From Saposhnikovia divaricata (lineage: Eukaryota > Streptophyta > Magnoliopsida > Apiales > Apiaceae): a stretch of DNA of 64,000 bases. Shown here in pieces: positions 12,840 through 23,113 of the stretch (the stretch's first letter is position 1; every line of letters starts with the position of its first letter). The stretch spans positions 115,684,046 to 115,748,045 of the forward strand of contig CM071600.1 of NCBI GenBank assembly GCA_036435485.1, read 5' to 3'. A program made the position numbers and the translations under genes. Under the pieces are notes generated by a model, which did not search any database, was not told where the DNA came from, and worked only from the letters and a program-made list of their open reading frames with translations.

Positions 12840-13395
12840 GGTTGAAGAGAAGGTTTTACCAACTCAAGATCGACCTCAGTACTGCGCCAAAGTTGGCATT
12901 TCACACTAATATAAACGTTATAAAATTGTGGTAGTATCGTTTGAATGGACTAATGAGTCGGAAGCCTTTATGGATTAATGAACAAAGTTTTGGGATGAAA
13001 TGAGATATTAGCAACAACCTCGTGTTAGCTACACTTGATGATAAAAAGAGGACTTTGAGAGTCACGATGATGCGTCTTTCGAGAGTTTAAGAGGTGTGCT
13101 GATGCAGTAGAAAAAGGATGATAGCCTATACTCCTAAACAACATAAATGTTATGAGATAGCACTAACCGTGAGTCTGGGATTAGTCATGATGGCGTTCAC
13201 GCATAAAACTGAGACGTTAACCTTATGAGAAAAGTGTGAAAGTTTTCCACAAGTGCCATAAGTATATCTTCATATTAGGACTGAACATAAGAAAGAGAAG
13301 GTGACGAAAGGGAGCAGGGAGTATAATGGAGAAATTTGTTATTTCCCAGGAAAGGCCAGTGTGGTGGCCGATACCTATAGAAGGGATTATTCGAA
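12840..13395 (+). pseudogene. Ty3/gypsy RT-RNase H remnant, heavily frameshifted
   Basis: Conceptual matches occur in changing frames. Near 12840-13000 the text corresponds to the RT stretch around the FGLTNAP/AFMDLMN motifs. Near 13040-13260 it corresponds to RNase H around GVLMQ and IAY. At 13350-13390 there is a GKASVVAD-like segment that normally links RNase H to integrase. Each match needs several indels to follow, and the YxDD box was not found. This is a decayed coding relic, not a gene. Confidence 0.6.
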
Positions 13396-14540
13396 ATTGG
13401 AATTCAGTCAGTATTGACCAAGAAAATAGAGTATATACAATAAAGAATAATGTTAGAAGAAAATGACTAAATTATGGGGAAGGACAAAGATGTACAGGGA
13501 ATTAAGAGAATGTTTGGTAAACTGAAAGGAAGAATGGTATTGGCAAACTATTAAGAACAAACGCGACATGCCAAAAGCAGAATGATAGAGATCTAGTGGA
13601 TTAATTCCGCCTATAGAAAATCTTGAACGTGGACAGAATTGTAATGAATTTCATAAGTAGGTCGCCAAAGACCGAGCCAAGAGATGGCCCTAGTTGATTT
13701 ATAATTGTTGGACCAAGCGATTTAACAACGAGAGACCTTCCATTTAGAAGATTATCGATTTATATACGGAAGAGATGGTGGTGCAATATAAACCTTCTGC
13801 AGCGATTACGTCAGATAAAGACTTAAGGTTAAACTTCGAATATTGAAGGTGCTTTCAAGTATATTTAACAAAGAGATTGAGCGTATGTACTAAATTGATC
13901 TGTGGCTGACGGACAGGGAAGAAGAATTGTCCAGACGATCGAATTCATATTTAGTGTCGTGCCTTAGGTTTCATGGGGCAGTCAAGAATAAAAACTTATT
14001 CATAAAATGAATGTTGTTATCACGATCATCGCCATGCGAACGTAAGGACGTCTCCTGTAGAGCGTACTGCGAAAGAAGAAGTTTCGCTTCTCTTGCGTTA
14101 CGAAGAAGTCAATGAACGAGGGACATAGTAGCTGAACTGGTTCGACGTATACCGAAGACTATACAGTATCCATAGCAAGTGGTAACGGCTAACGGGAGGC
14201 AACACATGCCTGCTAATCAAGCGAAGGAATATGAGGAATACCGTGCGTATTGACGTCGTCTCGGATTACAAAACACGACCACAAAGTATTCACGGGCCAA
14301 CGATACAGGAACTCAACACGGATACTATGAACAAGGTAGAAGAGGAACGTGTATGTAGTGGGATAGAAATTTTCAATCATAGAACAACCGATAAGGAATA
14401 CAAGTCGAGGAGAGTATGCGTTGAGGAACAACATTAAGGCGTTGGTGAGACGAAGGGAGAGAACAATAGGGTTGAAGTGTTAACCTGAGAGTTGGAAAAG
14501 GTAAGGTTGGAATTGTATCCACAACTATTATCCTTAGGTT

Positions 14541-14600
14541 CTTAAGATAGAATCCTTTTAAGGAGAGGAGACTGCATTAACCCTAACTTTCGGGAATATT
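14541..14600 (+). other. Fossil PPT plus LTR-start-like segment inside the LARD
   Basis: GAATCCTTTTAAGGAG at 14549 and the following purine run repeat the true PPT region at 15698-15718. The similarity continues past the boundary into text like the LTR start (AACCCTAACTTT against AACCCTAATTTT). It lies upstream of the integrase relic, so the interior may be a mosaic. Confidence 0.5.
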
Positions 14601-14759
14601 CGAAACCTGGACGAATAGTAATTCTATGGGTGGATGAGAAATTTTTGCAACCATGATATGTACGAATTATCAAACGAAGATTTCGAATCGATATTACGTC
14701 TTTACGGTACAGACGAGTGTATGTAAAAGTCATTAGTTTTCACGAAACCCATTATTTCG

Positions 14760-15685
14760 AATGGTCAAATTTTATGAGATATCTAAGGAGATCGTGGTAA
14801 GGCATGGGGTCCTGTGAGCATTGTATCTGATAGAGACCCAAGGTTCAACTCCAGGTTCTGGAGGGGTTTTCAGGATTATGTGGGGACCAAGTTAAACATG
14901 AGTACTGCATACCACCCCAATCAGACGGACAGAGTGAGAGAACCATCCAGACCATAGAGGACATGCTGAGAGTATGTGCCATCGATTTTAAGGGAAGTTG
15001 GGATGACCACTTGTCGTTGATCGAATTTTTCTACAACAACAGTTACCATGCGAGTATAGGAATGCCCCCATATGAAGCTTTATACGGACGAAGATGTCGG
15101 TCTCCCTTGTGTTGGGAAGAAGTTGGAGAGCGGAAGATTTTAGGGCCTGAACTGGTCCAACAGACAAGATAAACTATCGAGCTCATAAGAGGATGGCTGG
15201 TAGCGGCCCAAGATAGACAGAAAAAGTATGCGGACCAGACCCGCAAAGACAAGGAATATGAGGTAGGAGAGTTTGTGATGTTGAAGGTATCACCGTGGAA
15301 GGGATTGATGAGATTTGGTAAGAAGGGGAAGCTAAGCCCAAGATTTATTGGACCTTTTGAGATCTTGAAACGAGTTAAAAAGTTAGCCTATGAATTGGCT
15401 TTACCCCCGAGCTGGCAGCAAGTACATAATGTGTTCCATGTGTCCATACTACGACCCTACCATACCGACTTCCGACACGTGATAGAATATGATCCAGTGG
15501 ATCTGCAACCAGACTTAGCATATGTGGAGCAACCCGTAGAAATCATGGATAGAAAAGAACAGGTGCTGAGGAACAAGGTTGTCAAACTAGTAAGAGTCTT
15601 TTGGAGGAATCAGAATGTCGAAGAATCAACTTGGGGACTAGAGAGTGCGATGCGTGAAAAGCACCCCCAACTGTTTTCAACCTGA
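14760..15685 (+). pseudogene. Ty3/gypsy integrase, C-terminal part with chromodomain-like tail
   Basis: The catalytic-domain end is readable (VSDRDPRF, SERTIQT, EFFYNNSYH, PYEALYGRRCRSP), followed by the GPF/Y-type region (FVMLKVSPWKG, PRFIGPFEIL, VFHVSILRPY) and a chromodomain-like tail (VEQPVEIMDRKEQVLR, EESTWG, HPQLF). These are typical of Tekay-type chromoviruses. There are 1-nt deletions near 14800 and in the C-run near 14915, and an in-frame TAA at 15170-15172. The last 136 codons (15275-15685) are open and end 19 bases before the PPT. It is the best-preserved coding piece of the element but cannot give a whole integrase. Confidence 0.85.
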
Positions 15686-15704
15686 TTTCGGGACGGAATC
15701 CTTT

Positions 15705-15718
15705 TAAGGAGGGGAGGC
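15705..15718 (+). other. Polypurine tract of the LARD
   Basis: AAGGAGGGGAGGC directly precedes the TG of the 3' LTR, the position required for plus-strand priming. Confidence 0.85.
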
Positions 15719-18700
15719 TGTAAGAACCCTAATTTTTGGTAATATTTCCTTTTATTTAATATCTTGTGGCATTATCAATATAGAACCTTTCTAGTCATCC
15801 CTGTTGATTAATAGAATTGATTGTCTGAGAAACTGCGTTGTTGCATTTATTATGTAAGATAAAAAGGAAGATTGTGAAGGCAGGAGTCTTATTGTTAGTA
15901 AGATTTATAAAACTTGGGAGTTGAGAATGGTTAGAGTATTAAAGGATTTATTAAGAATTATGACGAGGAATTATGGACATTCGAGGAATTTACACAATTA
16001 AGTACTTAAGGAATTACGAAGGAAATCTCTACGCGACAAAATATTATTACGAGGAATTAATTATGATACGATAGGAAATAAGGATTAAGTGACAACCATT
16101 GGTGGAGAAATAATAATACAAGGAAGGATATTGCATACAAGTGTCATGTAACAAGCTAGTTAGGAAATGAACTAGAAAGCAAAAAGCATAAAGTAACCAT
16201 GAATAAGTGACTAGTTGGTGCATTATTCTAGGAGACAAAGAGGCATGGTGTATGCCTAGTCCACTAACCCTAGGGTGTCAACATGTGACACAATACATAC
16301 ACACATCAATACATATCACAATAATACATATCATCATTCAAACACCCAACACAAACCAAGAAAACTCCCCCCCCCCCACTTGGAGCAAACTGCTCTCGGC
16401 CAAGCAAGAGAAAAGGAAGAAGAAAAATTATTTTCTCCTCTTCTACTACTTCAAAAATCTCAAGATTAAAACCCAAGCCTCTCCTAAGTGTTGTCAAGGT
16501 ATGTACTAAGTTTCATAATTTATTTCAAGGTGTAGCTTGGTGAGAAAAATGGTGAAAGTTGGAGATGTATAGTGACTAACTTAAATCTTGTTTTAGATCT
16601 TGAAGTATAAGACTTGTAAAGACCATCCAAGGTGTTCTTGAGGCTTGTAAAGCTTACCCAAGGTCTTAGAGGCTCAAGAAGGTATAAAAATCACAAACCC
16701 TCTTGGTTATGTAGTATTTATAATGTTTGGTAGTAGATCCATGTATATATGAGCTAATCTTGGTTGTATAAGTATTGGATGACATGGATCTTGAGTTTTG
16801 ATGTTGAGATTGTGACTTTTATGATTATGGATAATATATATATCTCCATGAGTGTTATGAACCATGAACTAAGTAAATTAAGTGTTGGTTGTGTTGTGGA
16901 ATTGTGAAAAATGGTTGATCTAAGTGGTATATGCTTGCTGAGTTTTTCCAGGAGCATTGACCTGTCTTGTAACACGGTTTTGAACCCCCAAATGTTGTCC
17001 CATGATGTCCTACCATATATTGTTGGAAAGATAATTGAATGTAGTTTCTGGAAATGTAAGGTTCATGTCTAGGTGATGTATAGATTTTAAGATATGGCCG
17101 GAGAAGTGAATTGTGTTTCTGGATTCCGGACTGCACTAAGTGACCCCCTTGTGAACCTTGTTTAAACCTCTAAAAATATATGTGGGATCATGGAAAAATT
17201 TGAGAAGTTAGGTAATGCAGTGGTGAAGATCACCCAAAAAGAATTGGACTAAAATATGAATTTTTGGATTTTATAAAAATGCTAGAGTAAATTTCGCGCA
17301 AGGAAAAAAGTCGTTAGTGGAGCATGATTCTAGGGGTAATGGTTATGGTTCGAATGTGGTAACTAAATTAAGTCGATTAAGTGACAAGCGTAATCGAGTG
17401 ATGACATGAACCTATAGTGGGGCTAGAGAGTCATAAGACGAAGTCGTTAAGTTAATTTCGTACCCCCCTAAAACCCCGTAATTAAAGAGATATTGTTAAG
17501 GTACTAACGAGCGGTTATTGCTTATGTATAGATCGTTCGAATCCGCACGCTCGACCACCCCAACCAAACCAAGGCAAGTTTAATTTTCAAAACTTATCCA
17601 TATACAAGGACTTTTACTGTTGTGTTTGTAGTTTTCAAATTATATCAAATGCTATGTTTATCGAAGTATTGATGCAATTGAGATTGAACAAGTACATGTA
17701 TGCTTTTACCCTTTGAACTTAGATTGAAATGTTTTCTTCGGACAACGACTCTAGCAATAGAGGTCGTAGCGGTCCGTATATACTATTGACCGGGGAGCGG
17801 TATATTATTATATCGTATCTAGATTGCGAAAACCCGAAGGGTCATTCGGGTGATATCGTATACTCAAATAACTATTGTTATATCTTCGTAAATACTCGAA
17901 ACCCTATCTTGGATTAAAAGTTTATTTTATCGAATAATTATTTTATTAATTATTAATATTAAATCTTAAAAAAATATTATTTATTAATCATTGTTCATTA
18001 TTTAAAGGCAAAGTTAATCCAAGATACTTTTAATACTTTCAAACTCGAACTCTTTCGAACTCAAAACGTTTTCGAAAACCCCCGGTCAGATTCTGCTTCT
18101 TGTATGATTTCAAGAATCATCGGTCGACTGATGTCGAACCTCAATTACTCTGTTTTCAATCAAAATCAAGTTTTAAAAGAAAAGAAAAGGGACTCTGGCA
18201 GGTGTGGGAACCGTTGACGAACGATTCCCGGGAAGTGTAAGCGGACGTGAGCTAGGCGGTCCATCACTTATTATTCCGGCCAAGGTGTTGCCGAAGGATG
18301 ATTACAGATGTAGTTTTCATCGAGGGTGATTACGGATGTAGTTTTCACCCGAGGGATAGTTACGGATGTAGTTTCTATCCTTCTACCGGTAGAGAAGACC
18401 CGCGGATGATTGGACTTGGATGTGGCGACTGATCATCGTCAATCCTTGTCAGGTTTTGTGTTTTCTTTAAGTCCCATCCTCCACTTTGGAAAAATACTCA
18501 AACACTGCTTCTTGGGCCTAAGTGCCAAGTTGCTGGTAGTGTGGTTTTGATGAGAAAATATTGACATCGTGCAGTATCTAGAACTGCAAGATTTTCTATA
18601 AAGATTGGAATGTTTTAGTGCACTCTTGCAATTGTTTCAAAGAATGAAATATTTTTGAATGAGAAACCTTCTAAGCTAATGGAAGGAAAGAGGTTTGCAA

Positions 18701-19384
18701 CGATGTATTCCCTGTACTGTATGTTAATCGTAGAGTGTTTTGCCGAAAATGATATACTCATATGTATATATATTTTCAAACTTGAGATATGTTGAAATGG
18801 GAACCTTATAAAGGGTTCATATGTTATTCTTAAAGCTCCTTAGTGAGTATAGATGTTTTATTCAAACTTGGACATATACAGTGTCCAATTATGTTTTAAA
18901 ATCTGAGATATATACCCATATAGTTAGGAATGTTTTCGAAATAAACCCCCATTATTATTTTACAAATGGTGAACTTGCTGAGCATTATGTAGCTCATTCT
19001 TGCTTTATAAAAACTTTTCAGAAAGAGAAGAATTTGGTCGGTTAACTCCGCGACAGCAGAAGAGGAGTAGAAGATTTACCCCGGAGATGATTTAGTTCCT
19101 GATAGATACGACAGAGTAAGTCTGATAGGTTTTCAACTGTAATAGTAAGACTTGCCTTCAAGTGTAGTTGTATAAGTGGAATTGTGTAAGACTCTGATTT
19201 GTACAAATGAATTGTAATATTTAGTGGCACTTTTGATTATCGTTTCTGAGGCTCTAACTTTTTTGTGCTTAAGATTGAGGTCTGAATGGATGTATTGTTG
19301 AGTTGTACAGTTAATACAGGTATGATATGGTTGGATGGTGATGTGATGACCTGAATCTTTGACCTCAGATTTGGGGGTGTCACA
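15719..19384 (+). repeat. 3' LTR of the LARD-like Ty3/gypsy element
   Basis: 3666 bp, TG...CA, near-identical to 5849-9523. The main length differences are loss of one AAGCATAAA-type 9-bp unit near 16190 and a shorter C-run near 16370. It ends directly at the right GTTGG (19385-19389). Confidence 0.92.
18297..18393 (+). repeat. Three stem-loops plus palindrome (3' LTR copy)
   Basis: Same structure as 8436-8532: stems at 18297-18301/18317-18321, 18324-18329/18345-18350 and 18354-18359/18375-18380, palindrome 18382-18393. The only change is one G-to-A in the first loop; no stem base is changed. Confidence 0.85.
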
Positions 19385-19389
19385 GTTGG
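19385..19389. repeat. Target site duplication GTTGG, right copy
   Basis: Matches 5844-5848 and abuts the CA end of the 3' LTR; the codon phase of the interrupted host frame is preserved across it. Confidence 0.93.
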
Positions 19390-20593
19390 ATACAATGCAA
19401 CACTTAAGGAGTGGCAGGTTATTTTGTCTTTGGTAGAAGGAGTCCCAACATCTTTCCTATATGTGGATGACCAATTCATAACGAGAAGATCTGCGTCAGA
19501 GTTGTTCTTGCTAGCAACAAAAATTCAATACTCTCAATCTGAGGAGCTAAGCATTCTGTATAGGGATCAGTTAATGCAGCTAGCAGAGGACAAGGGTCCA
19601 GAATTCTCAGCATATCCCAATTTTGTCCGGATGGTAGTTGACGGGAAGATGAAGAGGGTTAGCATGGAGGAAAATGATTTAATGGATCTTTCAGTGGAAT
19701 CTCTCAACGCTGTCTGTAGACAAATGATGAGTAAGGGATTCGCTTCTGAGCTTAAAGAAAAATCGGTGAAGATCATTGAAAGAGTCATATTCAAGAAGAG
19801 CAATGAGGTGTGGAAGTGTGATATCATTGCTCCAAACCCTCTAGAGAACGTGAAGATTGAGCCGGAGCTGATGGAGAAGAAATGGAATATTCTTCAAGCA
19901 ATAAAGAATGTAGATGAAGCTCTGACTCTTCCTTCTGGAGCACTGGAACAAGGAGAGATAAGGGAGGCAATTGGTGTTCCAGGAAGTGATAGTGTATACT
20001 GAATACACGCTTATGTTGAAGATACAGCTGATGCCTTAGCATTTATAGATGCAGACCAGAATCAAACACTCTTGCATATGAGTAGAAAATGGCTGCTACA
20101 GACTCAAGATGCTACATTTCTGGAGAGAGTATTACATGTATTCAAATGGGGTGAAGTGGAAAATAAGTATGTGGAAGAAAAGCAGAGACTCGTGAGTTAC
20201 CTATCTGAGGTAGTGGTGGAAAAGAAGCGGATGGAGCGAGATGCGGCTAGTGTCCACAATACTAACCGTGTAAAGGGCTACCCCAAGATGATCTATTGTC
20301 AGTTTAAAGCTGATAAAGCACATTGGAAACCTCAGCTCATAATGAAGAACTTTGAGGACATTCCAAAGATCAGGACTACTCAGGAGGTGGACAAACTCAG
20401 AAGGCTTTTCAAACATCCTTATCCAGAGCCCAAGAATCCTCTAGAAATGGAAGCGGTAAGTCTGTTGAATGCTAGGTGGAAGCAGCTTCACGATCCAGTG
20501 TACAAGAAAGAACAGCAGCAGAAGGAGAAGCGCAGAAGGCAGAAAGAAGAGAAGGACCAAGCTGCTGAAGCTAGAAAGAGGAAACGGAATTAG
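19390..20593 (+). pseudogene. Sirevirus extra frame in the env position, second part
   Basis: This is the continuation of the frame interrupted at 5848. Leaving out the insertion and one copy of GTTGG keeps the codon phase exactly. One in-frame TGA at 20000-20002 splits it, but the same frame continues to the stop at 20591-20593. The C-terminus is strongly basic with a KEQQQKEKRRRQKEEKDQ-type run, looking like a nuclear localisation or nucleic-acid-binding tail and possible coiled coil. Together with 3046-5848 the frame is about 1,330 codons. No known catalytic motif was recognised. Confidence 0.7.
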
Positions 20594-20937
20594 GGTTAAA
20601 GGTCAGAGTGGTGTGAACTTGAAGTTGGAAAAACTTCATGTCTTTCGGTTGCTTTAACTCACTTGAGGAAAATTCACCTTAGAGTGAATCCAATAAGGTG
20701 ATATAAGTTTGACTAAAAGGTATGAAATAATCCAGGTGATAGGAATCACTCAAATGATCTTTAATTCGAAGTTCGAATTATGTTTCTAGTTTAAGTTCTT
20801 TGTATTGTTTTCAAGTACATTTCAATTGTAAATTATTCAAGACTTTAATGTTAATTATCTTTTCTCGTCTCATTGTTTAGTTGAGTTATCCTTCATTTAT
20901 TTGAATGTCATTGTTAGACAATCAAATAGGGGGAGAT
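20594..20937 (+). other. Sirevirus 3' untranslated segment and polypurine tract
   Basis: No coding sequence. It ends in AATAGGGGGAGAT (20925-20937), a typical copia PPT immediately before TG of the LTR. Confidence 0.75.
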
Positions 20938-21980
20938 TGAAAGGCAGAGTGTATAAACTTGTAACACTATAACTAATGTAACTCAATTAAAGGAAAAGAT
21001 ACTTAACCAGAAGACAATCAAGAACAAGAAGCCAAAAGAAATCAACACTAAATGAAGACAAGGTAATTGATACAATTGAACATGTTAACTATGATCAAGC
21101 CAAGAAGAAATCATTGAGAGAAGTTCAAGTCAAAGTTGTTCATGCCTCAGTGATTTGAGAAATAGAGAATCAAGATCATAACTATCAGTATCAACAAGAC
21201 AAATTGATTTCAAGTGAACAAGAAGGAAAGCGAACATTGGAAAGCCACGTTACTAAGTGAATATGGTAATTTATTCAAGAAGCAAAAACACTATCAAGAC
21301 TAGTCACTTATGAACCAGACCAGTGCATCAAGTGTCAGGACATTGATAGCAAGTTTATGTCATCCATGTTCAAGAGCTTGGTGAAGAATAAAGAAGACAT
21401 GAAGATATCACAAGTTCAAGATGTGCATTGAAGTTTCAAGTTGAAGACCAGAATATTTTCTAAGTACTAAATATTCTAGATGACCAAGTAGAATATTTCT
21501 AAGTAGAAGTTCTACTTAGAAATTCGAGATGGCTAAGTAGAAATTCTCAAGCAGAAGTTCTACTTAGAGTGCAGCTTCAACATGACACGTGGCATCTTCT
21601 GATTGGCAGATTTCCAAGCTTTCAAGATAAGGCAAGATTTATGTGGACATCATTGGGCCACGTATATCTTAGTCTTTGAAGACTACAGGACATAGATTAC
21701 ATGTAGTATAAATAGAAGTACTTGTGTAATGTTTTTAGGTGAGCAATTCTTGAGAGAAACACATGTAAAAGAGAGAGTGTGTATTCACAGAGCTTTGTAT
21801 CATTCACTTCTCTCTGAACTTCTGTTATTCTTTGTAATGAATGTTGTAGCAACCACTTCAAGTTATATATAAGACATATATTCCTTGAATCTGTGTGTTC
21901 GTTTATTGCATCGTATTTATTGCTTCTCATATTTGAAAAGTTGTATTCACCCCCCCTCTACAACACATTTGGACCTAACA
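20938..21980 (+). repeat. 3' LTR of the Sirevirus
   Basis: Begins TGAAAGGCAGAG right after the PPT and ends GGACCTAACA, 1043 bp. U3 holds a cluster of inverted repeats around CTAAGTAGAA (perfect 11-bp arms at 21498-21508 and 21510-21520). TATAAATA at 21707-21714 is the probable promoter. The pyrimidine-rich end (ACCCCCCCTCTACAAC) is typical of Sirevirus-like LTR ends. The start is less certain than the end because no 5' LTR is available for comparison. Confidence 0.8.
21707..21714 (+). promoter_or_regulatory. TATA box of the Sirevirus LTR
   Basis: TATAAATA about 270 bases before the LTR end; placement fits U3/R of a copia LTR. Confidence 0.6.
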
Positions 21981-22154
21981 GTGGGATATTCAGTTGGAGA
22001 GTCACTACCTTATACACTAACCAAAATATTTCATATGCATACACTAAGGATGAATTGATGGAAACCTGTAATCCAACCATTTTACGGTTAGGATTATAAG
22101 TTAAAGGTTTTTTTAATGAACTAAGAGTATTCACAGACCTCGAGAGAAGGTATT

Positions 22155-22453
22155 GATCTCAAATGCAAAATTCAACAAGATCATTATCTAACTCCCCAGA
22201 GAGTACATCTCTGGATCCTGCAGGTAACGGGTCCGACATAGGTGCGGATCGGTAACTTGTAGACTATGATTCAGATTTACCTGATGAGTTTAACAAGGTG
22301 ATGTCTTCACAGACATTAGAAGGGAACCTTGATCTCAATGCTAAATTTATAGATCATTATTTACCTTCCCAGAATTCAAATCTGGAACCTTTAAAAGGGA
22401 AATTAGCAACTTGTAGATTATGACTCAGATTCGTCTAACGAGTTCAACGAGGA
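22155..22453 (+). repeat. Diverged tandem pair with acidic coding texture
   Basis: Two related units start with GATCTCAA at 22155 and 22331 (offset 176 bp). Both end in text that reads as an Asp/Ser-rich peptide (around VDYDSD, 22260-22300 and 22411-22453). Frames are broken between units. The family is not recognised; it may be a retroelement protein remnant. The rest of 21981-22850 shows no gene. Confidence 0.45.
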
Positions 22454-22849
22454 TTTGGGATTTACGAACTCCCATTGCACCACCACTAACCTCTCTTGAA
22501 GGGGCTAGGGTGATTTTTCCTTGCAGGTACACTAAAAGATGTTGGATCTATGAGTGATACACCAGTGAGCGAGAGTGTAAACACCATGAGAGAAATGAGA
22601 CACTCAACACAAATGAGTGGAGAGAAGAGTGAAACACTTGTGAGGTACACTAAACACTATCACACACTCACAGTGAGGAAGAAAATGAAACTTCCTTTCT
22701 AATAAAGCTCTACCAATTGATTTCAATGTACTCTAACAATTGGTAACAATTGGTATCAACTACTTTGTCAACTAGTTGATTAGAGGATTAACGTCCTTAA
22801 CAGATTTTACGTTAAGTTGAGCATTTCCATTAGCAATGTCCTCAGTTCT

Positions 22850-23113
22850 TCCTAGTTCATATCTTGATTTTTTATTAAAAAATCTAGAAAAGTCCATTTC
22901 GAATTTTCTAATTTGTTTTTATCAACTTGATAATTAATCTGTACTGAAATTGTAACACCCATTAAGTTAATATATTGATATATTCAACTTGAAATTTGTT
23001 TCAATTTATTCCGCACAAATTTGTCTAAATCAAATTTTATTCAAAGGACACATTTTGATAAAATGGTATAGATTTTATTCAACCCCCCTTCTACAATCTT
23101 ATCGGACCTAACA
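22850..23113 (+). repeat. LTR 3' end of another Sirevirus-like element
   Basis: The text TTCAACCCCCCTTCTACAAT running to CGGACCTAACA (ending 23113) repeats the style of the Sirevirus LTR end at 21980. It meets a minus-strand gag-protease frame directly at 23114. I cannot locate its start; 22850 is arbitrary. It is either a solo LTR or the 3' end of an element that inserted into the copia element at right. Confidence 0.55.

Larger units (their letters stand above)
5849..19384 (+). mobile_element. Ty3/gypsy element with 3.67-kb LTRs, degenerate inside (LARD-like)
   Basis: A complete insertion: LTR 5849-9523, PBS TGGTATCAGAGC 9528-9539, internal region, PPT 15705-15718, LTR 15719-19384, flanked by GTTGG duplications. 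The LTRs begin TGTAAGAACC and end GTGTCACA. By eye they differ only by scattered single bases, a 9-bp length difference and a C-run length. In contrast the pol remnants inside are broken by many indels and stops and no gag frame is open. Tekay-like features of the integrase tail place it among chromoviruses. Long LTRs with an unreadable interior match the LARD concept (large retrotransposon derivatives moved in trans). Confidence 0.92.
1..21980 (+). mobile_element. Ty1/copia Sirevirus, 3' part (5' part outside window)
   Basis: The order seen is reverse transcriptase, RNase H, a repeat-rich spacer, a long extra open frame, a polypurine tract (AATAGGGGGAGAT, 20925-20937) and a 3' LTR (20938-21980). 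An extra frame downstream of pol is typical of the Sirevirus/SIRE lineage of Ty1/copia. The RT text (YVDDIIFGS, EMSMMGEL) also fits that lineage. The 5' LTR, gag, protease and integrase lie left of the window. A 13.5-kb Ty3/gypsy element (5849-19384) is nested in the extra frame, so the Sirevirus was here first. Its own target duplication cannot be tested because the left end is missing. Confidence 0.85.

Noticed and set aside
3046..20593. Retroviral-type envelope protein
   Set aside because: No signal peptide, fusion peptide or membrane anchor recognised; only the position matches.
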